This document shows positions 6,852 to 13,437 of a DNA stretch of 39,377 nucleotides, in pieces (position 1 is the first letter of the stretch; each line of letters begins with the position of its first letter). The notes under the pieces were generated by a model. That model was not told the origin of the DNA. It saw nothing but the letters and a program-made list of their open reading frames with translations, and did not search any database. The translations under genes and the position numbers were made by a program. The DNA comes from Acetofilamentum sp. (GTDB taxonomy: Bacteria; CAIWAD01): the NCBI GenBank assembly GCA_020726405.1, contig DYSB01000007.1:1-39377 (forward strand). Reading direction: 5' to 3'.

Positions 6852-8840
6852 ATGTCCCTCTCCCTTGACCAGATGCGGCTGGCCGCCGCTTTTGCGCGCG
6901 GCCTGGCGCTGGATTCCATCGCCACCTGCAAGTCGGGCCACCTGGGTCTGCCCCTGGGCGCAGCCGAGATCGGTGCCGCGCTGTTCGGCTCCGTGCTGCG
7001 CGTGGATCCGGAACAGCCGCGCTGGCTGAATCGCGACCGCTTCGTGCTCTCCGCCGGGCACGGCAGCATGTTTCTCTACGCCTGGCTCCATCTGGCCGGC
7101 TTCGAGCTCTCCCTGGAAGACCTGCGGGACTTCCGCAAGCTGGGCAGCCGCACGCCCGGGCATCCGGAATTCGGCCACACGCCGGGAGTGGAGATCACCA
7201 GCGGCCCGCTGGGGCAGGGCGTGGCCAACGCCGTGGGCCTGGCCCTTTCGCGCCACAAGGCCGCGGCGCGCTGGAACACGGCGGCACATTCCCTGCTCGA
7301 CTGGCACGTCTTCTGTCTGGCCGGTGATGGCTGTTTGCAGGAGGGCGTGACCCTCGAGGCCACCGAACTGGCCGGCCACCTGGGCCTCAACCATCTCACG
7401 CTGATCTGGGATGCCAACTCGGTGACCCTGGACGCGCCCGCCGCCGTCACCCAGAGCCAAAACGTGCGAGCCCGCTACGAGGCCTGCGGCTGGAGCGTGG
7501 TGGACGTGGACGGCCACGACCCGGTGGAACTGGTGCGTGTGCTGGCAGCCAGCCGCGAGGCGGAGCGGCCCGTGATGGTGATCGCCCGCACCCAGATCGC
7601 CCGGGGTGTGCCCGAAGTGGCTGGCACGCCCAAGGGCCACGGCGAATCCGGCGCGGCATACCGCGACCAGGCCCGCCAGGGGCTGGGTCTGCCGGCCGCT
7701 GGCTTCCAGGTGCCGGCGGAGCTGCGCGCCGCCTTCCAGGCCCACCGCAGCGACCAGCAGCAGGCGGCCGCCGCCTGGGAGCAGCGCCGCCAGGCCTGGG
7801 CCGCCGCTGAACCGGCCCGTGCGGCAGAGCTGGCGCACGTAGTCGCCGGTGTCACCCCAGCCCTGCCGGCCTGCCCGGACTTCGATCCCGCGGCCAGCCT
7901 GGCCACTCGCAAGGCCGGCGAGATCTGCCTGCAGCATCTGGCGGCGGCGGAGCCGCGGCTGGTCTCGCTCAGCGCGGACTTGTTCGGCTCCAATCTCAAC
8001 TACATCGCCGGCGGCGGCGATATCCTGCCCGGGGAGTTTGCGGGACGCAACTTGCGGGCCGGCATCCGCGAGCACGCCATGGGCGCGCTGCTCAACGGCC
8101 TGGCCTACGACGGCCTGTTCCGGCCCTTGGGCGCCACGTTCCTGGTATTCTCCGACTACCTGCGGCCCAGCCTGCGGCTCTCCGCCCTGGCCGGGCTGCC
8201 GGTGATCTGGTGGTTCACGCACGACTCCGTGGGCGTGGGCGAGGACGGCCCCACCCATCAGCCCGTGGAACAGATTGCCTCCCTGCGCCTGATCCCAGGA
8301 CTGGAACTCTTCCGTCCGGCGGACCCGGAGGAAACGGCCGCCGCGCTGGAGGAGGCCCTGGCCCGCCAGGATGGCCCGACAGTGCTGGCCCTGAGCCGCC
8401 AAGCGCTGCCCATGCTGCCCGGCAGCGTGGCGGAGCGCCGGGCCGGCACCCGTCGCGGCGGCTACGTGGCGCTGCGCGAGGAGTCCGCCCTGGAGCTGAT
8501 CCTGCTGGCCACGGGCAGCGAGGTGCAGTGGGCTCTGGCCGCGGCGCGGATCTTGGCCGCCGAGGGCCGGGGCGTGCGCGTGCTCTCCCTGCCCTGCGTC
8601 GAACGCTTCGCCGCCCAGGACGCCCACTGGCGCGACCACGTACTGCCGCCCGCTTGCCGCCGTCGCCTGGCCGTGGAGGCGGGGTCCGGCGCCGGCTGGC
8701 ATCGCTGGACGGGGCTGGACGGCCGCGTGCTCTCCATCGAACGCTTCGGTCTGAGCGCGCCGGCCGATCAGGTGATGACCACCCTGGGAATGAGCACGGA
8801 GGCCGTGCTGGCCGCCGCCCAGAAATTGCTGGAGAGCTGA
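6852..8840 (+). CDS. tkt: Transketolase
   Basis: Transketolase moves two-carbon units between sugar phosphates in the pentose phosphate pathway, using thiamine diphosphate and a divalent metal. The 662-residue protein is of usual full length. It shows the N-terminal KSGHLGLPLGAAEI block, the GPLGQGVANAVG segment, and the GDGCLQEG motif that begins the cofactor-binding site. The pyrimidine domain follows (REHAMGALLNGLAYDG, then DSVGVGEDGPTHQPVEQ), then the C-terminal domain. Its ATG has GGAAG about five bases upstream and lies 114 bases after the PilZ gene. A TACTTTCG element at 6815-6822 could be a weak -10 box but has no good -35. The stop codon overlaps the start of the next gene by one base. 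Confidence 0.96.
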   Translation: MSLSLDQMRLAAAFARGLALDSIATCKSGHLGLPLGAAEIGAALFGSVLRVDPEQPRWLNRDRFVLSAGHGSMFLYAWLHLAGFELSLEDLRDFRKLGSRTPGHPEFGHTPGVEITSGPLGQGVANAVGLALSRHKAAARWNTAAHSLLDWHVFCLAGDGCLQEGVTLEATELAGHLGLNHLTLIWDANSVTLDAPAAVTQSQNVRARYEACGWSVVDVDGHDPVELVRVLAASREAERPVMVIARTQIARGVPEVAGTPKGHGESGAAYRDQARQGLGLPAAGFQVPAELRAAFQAHRSDQQQAAAAWEQRRQAWAAAEPARAAELAHVVAGVTPALPACPDFDPAASLATRKAGEICLQHLAAAEPRLVSLSADLFGSNLNYIAGGGDILPGEFAGRNLRAGIREHAMGALLNGLAYDGLFRPLGATFLVFSDYLRPSLRLSALAGLPVIWWFTHDSVGVGEDGPTHQPVEQIASLRLIPGLELFRPADPEETAAALEEALARQDGPTVLALSRQALPMLPGSVAERRAGTRRGGYVALREESALELILLATGSEVQWALAAARILAAEGRGVRVLSLPCVERFAAQDAHWRDHVLPPACRRRLAVEAGSGAGWHRWTGLDGRVLSIERFGLSAPADQVMTTLGMSTEAVLAAAQKLLES

Positions 8841-9865
8841 TGCGCCGCTGGTTTGCCTGCTGGGGCCTGCTACTGCTGGTATCCCTGGCCGCGGCCCAGG
8901 ACACCCTGCGCGTCCTCTTCGTGGGCAACAGCCACACCTACACCAATTCGCTGCCCAGCCTGCTGCGTCAGCTGGCCACGGGCGGCGGGCACGTGCTGGA
9001 GACGGGCATGAGCGCGCCCGGCGGCTTCACGCTGCGCCAGCACGTCACCCACACCGCCACCGTGAGCGCCATCCAGCAGGGGGACTGGGATTGGGTGGCC
9101 CTGCAGGAGCAGTCCCAGGTGCCGGTGATTCCCTACTGGCGCGCCACCTGGATGCTCCCCGCCGCCCTCAGCCTGGACAGCCTGATCCGCCTGCACGACG
9201 AGCGCACGCTGCTCTTCATGACCTGGGGCTGGCGGGACGGCGGCCGGCAATGCATCCTGGATTCCTGCGCCGAGTTCCGCGACTTCCAGCACATGCAAGA
9301 CAGCATGTCCAGCAGCTACCGGCGCCTGGCCGTCCTGCTGGACTGCCCTATGGTGCCCGCCGGGGAGGTGTTCAGCCGCGTGCTGGCGGGCGACCCCTTT
9401 GCCGAACTCTGGAACGCGGACGGCTACCACCCCTCGCTGGAGGGCAGCTATCTGGCAGCCTGCGCGTTCTACATCCAGTTGTACGACGAAAGCCCGGTGG
9501 GCCTGCCGCATCCCGTAGAGATTCCCGTCGAGCGTGCCCGCTGGCTGCAGGAGCAGGTGGCCGACGAACTGCGCGGACCCGGGCCGCCCGGCCGAGTCCC
9601 GCGCCTGGATCTGCTGGAGGGTTGGCCCAACCCCTTCAATCCCGCGCTTAGCATCCGCTGCGAACTGGGCGCGCCGGCCCGGGCCCGGCTGGAACTGCAC
9701 AACCTGCTGGGCCAGCGCGTGGCCCTGTTGCAGGATGGTCCCCTGCCCGCGGGCCGACACCTCTTCCATTGGCAAGCGGCTGGCGCGGCCAGCGGCATCT
9801 ACCTACTGCGCCTCAGTCTGGACGATCGCCCGGCCCTGACCCGTAAGCTGACCCTTCAGCGCTGA
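8840..9865 (+). CDS. Secreted SGNH/DUF4886-like hydrolase with C-terminal sorting domain
   Basis: The 341-residue protein has a signal peptide (about residues 1-19, ending SLAAAQ). An SGNH-hydrolase-like domain follows, with Ser31 in VLFVGNSHT and an Asp194-x-x-His197 pair in ADGYHPS, the usual catalytic set for esterases of this fold. This arrangement resembles DUF4886. The last 80 residues begin at WPNPFNP (from 262) and form a beta-rich domain ending GIYLLRLSLD...LTLQR, as in type IX secretion or FlgD-like C-terminal domains. Its ATG overlaps the transketolase stop by one base, although the two products act in different compartments. The substrate is unknown; a deacetylase or esterase acting on polysaccharide is one possibility. 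Confidence 0.82.
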   Translation: MRRWFACWGLLLLVSLAAAQDTLRVLFVGNSHTYTNSLPSLLRQLATGGGHVLETGMSAPGGFTLRQHVTHTATVSAIQQGDWDWVALQEQSQVPVIPYWRATWMLPAALSLDSLIRLHDERTLLFMTWGWRDGGRQCILDSCAEFRDFQHMQDSMSSSYRRLAVLLDCPMVPAGEVFSRVLAGDPFAELWNADGYHPSLEGSYLAACAFYIQLYDESPVGLPHPVEIPVERARWLQEQVADELRGPGPPGRVPRLDLLEGWPNPFNPALSIRCELGAPARARLELHNLLGQRVALLQDGPLPAGRHLFHWQAAGAASGIYLLRLSLDDRPALTRKLTLQR

Positions 9866-9938
9866 CCCACGCCAGTCGGGGTCTAAATGGCATTGGTTCG
9901 CTTTCAGACCATATGGATGAAGCGCGACGATCCTGCGC

Positions 9939-9958
9939 CTTCGTGATTCTTCGTGTTA
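9939..9958 (+). repeat. Short tandem motif, two CTTCGTG units
   Basis: Two 10-base units, CTTCGTGATT and CTTCGTGTTA, lie head to tail just before a run of five A. They sit in the 205-base spacer between the hydrolase and fadL-like genes, immediately upstream of the probable promoter at 9964-9992. Related short tandem units occur at 11772-11795 and 11851-11874. Confidence 0.45.
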
Positions 9959-9963
9959 AAAAG

Positions 9964-9992
9964 TTGGCAGATTTCGCCCTCCTCTCTACCTT
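9964..9992 (+). promoter_or_regulatory. Probable promoter of the fadL-like gene
   Basis: TTGGCA (9964-9969) is separated by exactly 17 bases from TACCTT (9987-9992). This fits a housekeeping sigma -35/-10 pair and also the TAnnTTTG-like -7 box known in the FCB group. It leaves a leader of about 70 bases before the ATG at 10071, which has GGGAGG a few bases upstream. Confidence 0.5.
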
Positions 9993-10070
9993 CTGCCGTT
10001 CATCAATGGGACTGTTCGTCAAGCGAACCATGGGAGCGGGCGCGTTCCGCGCCCTCATCGGGAGGATTGG

Positions 10071-11366
10071 ATGAAGCGCACATTGACTTTGCTTACCCTG
10101 GGCCTGGCCACCAGCGCCATGGCCACCAACGGCATGAACCTCATCGGTTACGGCGCCTGCTCGGCCCTGCTGGCAGGCGGCCGGATGGGCAACGTGAATC
10201 CCACCGCCATGGCGGGCAACCCGGCCCTGCTGGCGGAGATCGACAAACCCATGCTCTGCGGCTCGCTGACCCTGCTGATGCCCAGCCTGACCTACACGGA
10301 CCACGTGCCCATGGACATGGGCATGCCTGGCGAAGGTGCCGTGATGAACGACGCGGTGGAGGGCGAGGCGTCCACCTTCCCGCTGCCCTATCTGGGCTAC
10401 GCGCGGCCCCTGAGCGAGCGGATGGTGGTGGGCGTCTGCGGCTATGCCCAGGGCGGCATGGGGGTGGATTTCCAGGATTTAAACACCGCCTTCGGCACCC
10501 AGGACGACATCTATTCCAACGTGGCCTACATGCGCGTCACGGGCGGCTTTGCTTACAAGGCCAGCGAGCGCAGCGCTGTGGGCCTCTCGGTCTCCGTGGG
10601 TTACGCCATGCTGGACTTCGACTACTTCCCGAACACGGTGATCGACATGAACGGCGACCTGCAGCCGGACTTCAACGGCATGAGCGTCACGGATCTCACC
10701 AGCTTCGGCTACAACGCCCGGCTGGGCTTCAGCAGCCGCGCGCTGGACAACCGCCTGATCTGGGGCGCGTGGTTCGGCACCCAGGCCGCGGTGGACTTCG
10801 ACGGCGGCACGTTGACCTTCGCCCAGGGCATGCCCGACGGCTCAAACGGCTTCGACGCGCGCTTCACGGACTTTTCCTGGCCGGCGGAAATCGGCGCGGG
10901 CTTCGCATTCAAGGTGAACGAGCAGCTGACCGTGCTCAGTGATCTGGTGCATTATGGCTGGCGCAACGCCGTGGACGAACCCGCCCTGAAGACCGATGTG
11001 GCGATGATCAACTCCATGCTGCCGCCCTTCACCATGCACTGGCAGAACCGGACGGCGGTCAGCGTGAGCGGCAAGTACGAGCTGACGCCGGACCTCACGC
11101 TGCTGGCCGGCTTCAACCACGGCGCCAGCCCGGTGCCGAGCAAGGCCCTGAACGCCCTGTTCCCGGCCATCGTGGAGGACCACATCACGCTAGGCGCCAA
11201 GTACCGGCTGGGCGACTGGGCCCTGATGGGCGGCGTGGAGCTGGTCCCCGAGGCCAGCCAGACCAATGCCCAGGCCGATGACGCGACGGACTATTTCGGC
11301 ATGACGAACACGACCATCGACCACAGCCAGCTTAGTCTGCACCTGGGATTCAGCAAGGATTTCTGA
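10071..11366 (+). CDS. FadL/OmpP1-family outer-membrane protein
   Basis: A 431-residue protein with a signal peptide (MKRTLTLLTLGLATSAMA). It then has the family's N-terminal signature NGMNLIGYGACSALLAGG and NVNPTAMAGNPALLA, the region that forms the plug or hatch. The remainder alternates short hydrophobic and polar strands, as expected for a beta-barrel, and ends in an aromatic residue (GFSKDF). Members of this family carry long-chain fatty acids or other hydrophobic compounds across the outer membrane. It stands alone, with its own promoter at 9964-9992 and a hairpin at 11396-11416. The substrate cannot be inferred. Confidence 0.85.
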   Translation: MKRTLTLLTLGLATSAMATNGMNLIGYGACSALLAGGRMGNVNPTAMAGNPALLAEIDKPMLCGSLTLLMPSLTYTDHVPMDMGMPGEGAVMNDAVEGEASTFPLPYLGYARPLSERMVVGVCGYAQGGMGVDFQDLNTAFGTQDDIYSNVAYMRVTGGFAYKASERSAVGLSVSVGYAMLDFDYFPNTVIDMNGDLQPDFNGMSVTDLTSFGYNARLGFSSRALDNRLIWGAWFGTQAAVDFDGGTLTFAQGMPDGSNGFDARFTDFSWPAEIGAGFAFKVNEQLTVLSDLVHYGWRNAVDEPALKTDVAMINSMLPPFTMHWQNRTAVSVSGKYELTPDLTLLAGFNHGASPVPSKALNALFPAIVEDHITLGAKYRLGDWALMGGVELVPEASQTNAQADDATDYFGMTNTTIDHSQLSLHLGFSKDF

Positions 11367-11395
11367 TCCGCTGCAGCAAACCAGCGCTTCGTCAG

Positions 11396-11416
11396 CGGCC
11401 CTCCTCGCGAGGGCCG
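11396..11416 (+). terminator. Hairpin terminator after the fadL-like gene
   Basis: CGGCCCTC (11396-11403) pairs with GAGGGCCG (11409-11416) around a five-base loop, 30 bases after the stop codon. Only TT follows the stem, so intrinsic strength may be modest. Confidence 0.6.
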
Positions 11417-11470
11417 TTGCGCGTTACGGCTGGTTGGGCGCGGCCATTTCGGCGTAGACGCGCTGTGATT

Positions 11471-11501
11471 CCCGCTTTCTTTTCGCGGAAAAGAAAGCGG
11501 G
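11471..11501. repeat. Perfect 14-base inverted repeat
   Basis: CCCGCTTTCTTTTC (11471-11484) is exactly complementary to GAAAAGAAAGCGGG (11488-11501) around a GCG loop, and ACCAAAGAAAAGGC follows. There is no gene end next to it on either strand. It resembles dispersed intergenic repeats that I recall from proteobacterial genomes, a comparison I cannot test here. Confidence 0.75.
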
Positions 11502-11570
11502 ACCAAAGAAAAGGCTCCGGCAGAGCAGGCGCGAGGGCGCGCCTATCACCTCTCCGATCAGTTCCACCTC

Positions 11571-11651
11571 TTCGGCCTCGGCGCGCGCGTATTGACCATC
11601 GGCGCATGGGAATGCGCCGACGGTCAGTGGCGACGCGCTGTCGAGGCCGAA
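11571..11651. repeat. Long interrupted hairpin, about 81 bases
   Basis: The outer stem TTCGGCCTCG (11571-11580) pairs fully with CGAGGCCGAA (11642-11651). Inside it, GCGCGT (11585-11590) pairs with ACGCGC (11633-11638). The inner stem TGACC-A-TCGGCGCAT (11593-11607) pairs with ATGCGCCGA-C-GGTCA (11612-11626), with one A-C mismatch and a GGGA loop. Three co-axial stems of this quality suggest a selected structure, either as DNA cruciform or as RNA. Function is unknown. Confidence 0.7.
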
Positions 11652-11771
11652 ACCAGGGACTCGACCCATCTGTGGATCGCTTCGGCCCTGCCCTGCATTC
11701 CTCGTGTCACGTAATTGGTTCCGCACGGCCGGTCAGGCCTGAAGGCCTTCACCTCGCGTGACACAAATCAT

Positions 11772-11795
11772 CTTCGAGCCTTCGGGTCTTCGTGC
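11772..11795. repeat. Three 8-base tandem units, CTTCG type
   Basis: CTTCGAGC, CTTCGGGT and CTTCGTGC lie head to tail. They share CTTCG and resemble the units at 9939-9958. No gene reads through them. Confidence 0.45.
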
Positions 11796-11850
11796 TCAAG
11801 TGGATTCACGAACGATCCAGCACCCTACCCAGGCCGAGCCCAATAAAAAT

Positions 11851-11874
11851 TCTGCGTCTCTGTGCCTCTGTGTT
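11851..11874. repeat. Three 8-base tandem units, TCTGTG type
   Basis: TCTGCGTC, TCTGTGCC and TCTGTGTT lie head to tail after an A-rich run. The period matches that of the 11772-11795 set although the unit differs. The set sits 24 bases beyond the terminator of the minus-strand operon. Confidence 0.45.
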
Positions 11875-11897
11875 GAGTTTCAGTTTCGACAAATGAA

Positions 11898-11928
11898 ACG
11901 GGGGCAGCCTCTTGGAAGCCGCCCCCGT
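11898..11928 (-). terminator. Terminator of the minus-strand M16 operon
   Basis: ACGGGGGC (11898-11905) pairs with GCCCCCGT (11921-11928), and further pairs in the loop region extend the stem. Read on the minus strand, it follows the M16 stop by 24 bases and is followed by a T-rich tract, as expected for an intrinsic terminator. Confidence 0.7.
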
Positions 11929-11952
11929 GTTGGATCGATGGGTTGGTTCGCG

Positions 11953-13437
11953 TCAGTCCAGGGGGAGCGGCTCCTGGGTCAGGGGATCGTAGAGCGGCAG
12001 GCGAGTCAACGGACCGAAGGTCTCCAGGCTGAGTCCATGGCCGGCATCCGGTGCCTGGACGGCCTGGGCGTCGCCAACCAGCACCCAGATCAGGTTGTCG
12101 GTCTGGAGCATGCGCCGGGCGGCGGCCTGCACGTCGGCCTTGCTCACCCGGGCCACCTGATCGCGCAGCTCCTGGAAGAAGCGCGGGTTGCTCTGGCTGC
12201 GGCCGCTGAGTTCCTCGTCGGCCAGCACGTTGGCGATGGTCGCGGCGCTGGCGAACCAGGTGGGGAAGGCCTGGATCAACTGGTTCTTGGAATTCTCCAG
12301 CGCTTCCTCGTCGATCTCGCCGGCCGCCATCTTGCGGTATTCGTCCACCAACAGGCTCATGGCATACTGGGTGCTTTCCACCTTGGTCTGCAAGCCCGCC
12401 CAGAAGATGCCGGGGCCGAAGGTGCGCTCCTCCAGTTGGCTGCCCACGCTGTAGGCCAGGCCTTCCTGGGTGCGGATGCGGTTGAGCAGCTTGGAGGACA
12501 TTCCCGCGCCGCCCAGCAGCTCGTTCATCAGCCAGGCGGCGTGCCATTGGGGATCGTCCCGATCCAGGCCAGGCAGGATGCAGCGCACGCGGGTCTGGTT
12601 GATTGGTTTATGGATCAAGTACACGCCGGGCTTCACGGCGGCGTAGCCCGCCTCGGGATTGGGGAAGCTGGAGGAACCTTTCTTCCAGCCCTTCATGTGC
12701 TTCTCCAGCAAGGGCAGGATCTGCTTGGGCGTGACATCGCCGCTCACCCGCACCAGCAGGTTGCCCGGGTGCGTCCAACGCGCGTGCCACTCTTTCAGGG
12801 TCTGGGGCGTGAGCGCCTCCACGCTGGCGGCGGTGGCCGGCCGGAAGGTCTGGTCGTCATAGACTAGCCGACGCCACTCCATCCGCTCCAGCCGCTCGGG
12901 ATCATCGTTGCGCTCCTTGAAGGAGGCCAGCCGTTTGTCCTGCCACTCGCGCAGGCGGTCTGCCTGGAAGCGCGGCGTGCGCAGCACTTCGAAGGCCAGC
13001 TCGAGGCCGTGCTCGAGGTCCTTGGTGAGGGTTTGCAGACGCAGGTTGCCGCCGTAAGGGTCATCCGTGCCGCTCTCCAGATAGGCTCCCAGGTAGGCTG
13101 TCTCCTCCTCGATCCAGGCGGCATCGTGGGCCTGGCTGCCGCCGTCGGAGAGTAGGTCGAAGGTCGCGCTGTGCAGGCCCAATAGCCCCGCGGGCTCCTG
13201 GCGGTCATCGGCCAGAATGGTGATGGAGACGTCCACCAGAGGCACTCGGTGATCTTCCACCACGAACACCGTGACGCCATTCTTCAGGACGTGCCGGTGC
13301 GCGGCGGCCTGGGGCGGCTCGTAGCTCAGGGGCGGAAACTGGAGCTGGTCCGGATGGGCGGGCAGGTCGGCGGTCGGGGCCGCGACGCCCAGACGGGCGC
13401 CGAGCAGGGCACTCAGCAACAAGGTGCGGGTGATCAT
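11953..13437 (-). CDS. M16 peptidase-like protein, non-catalytic partner
   Basis: A 494-residue secreted or periplasmic protein with a signal peptide (MITRTLLLSALLGARLGVAA). It has the M16 (pitrilysin) fold: an N-terminal LKNGVTVFVVEDHRVPLVDV block and a C-terminal half with LLGGAGMSSKLLNRIRTQEGLAYSVGS. The zinc motif HxxEH is absent; GLHSATFDLL occupies its place, so this copy should not hydrolyse peptides itself. In two-chain M16 enzymes such a subunit pairs with a catalytic one, which here is the preceding gene. Its ATG overlaps that gene's stop by four bases, supporting a stoichiometric pair. The start at 13437 was chosen for the overlap and the signal peptide. Confidence 0.9.
   Translation of the reverse strand: MITRTLLLSALLGARLGVAAPTADLPAHPDQLQFPPLSYEPPQAAAHRHVLKNGVTVFVVEDHRVPLVDVSITILADDRQEPAGLLGLHSATFDLLSDGGSQAHDAAWIEEETAYLGAYLESGTDDPYGGNLRLQTLTKDLEHGLELAFEVLRTPRFQADRLREWQDKRLASFKERNDDPERLERMEWRRLVYDDQTFRPATAASVEALTPQTLKEWHARWTHPGNLLVRVSGDVTPKQILPLLEKHMKGWKKGSSSFPNPEAGYAAVKPGVYLIHKPINQTRVRCILPGLDRDDPQWHAAWLMNELLGGAGMSSKLLNRIRTQEGLAYSVGSQLEERTFGPGIFWAGLQTKVESTQYAMSLLVDEYRKMAAGEIDEEALENSKNQLIQAFPTWFASAATIANVLADEELSGRSQSNPRFFQELRDQVARVSKADVQAAARRMLQTDNLIWVLVGDAQAVQAPDAGHGLSLETFGPLTRLPLYDPLTQEPLPLD

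Larger units (their letters stand above)
11367..11952. other. 586-base gene-free stretch rich in inverted repeats
   Basis: No convincing gene lies here. The stretch separates the converging fadL-like gene and M16 operon. It holds, in order: a terminator hairpin (11396-11416), a perfect 14-base inverted repeat (11471-11501), a long interrupted hairpin (11571-11651), and an 8-base inverted repeat GTGTCACG/CGTGACAC (11704-11711 and 11757-11764). The last pair encloses the palindromes TCAGGCCTGA and GAAGGCCTTC. After these come two sets of 8-base tandem units and the terminator of the minus-strand operon (11898-11928). Short open frames through it simply read the repeats. Confidence 0.7.

Noticed and set aside
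8210-8839. Extended start for the SGNH hydrolase far inside transketolase
   Set aside because: The added 210 residues overlap the tkt gene and are low-complexity. The ATG at 8840 gives a proper signal peptide.
11571-11651. Integron attC site
   Set aside because: The hairpin has the right size but lacks the GTTRRRY core and the paired R/L boxes, and no integrase gene is in the window.
11417-11761. Plus-strand frame of 114 codons in the long spacer
   Set aside because: It reads straight through the 14-base inverted repeat and the long hairpin, giving Arg-Lys-rich low-complexity sequence; no ribosome-binding site was seen.
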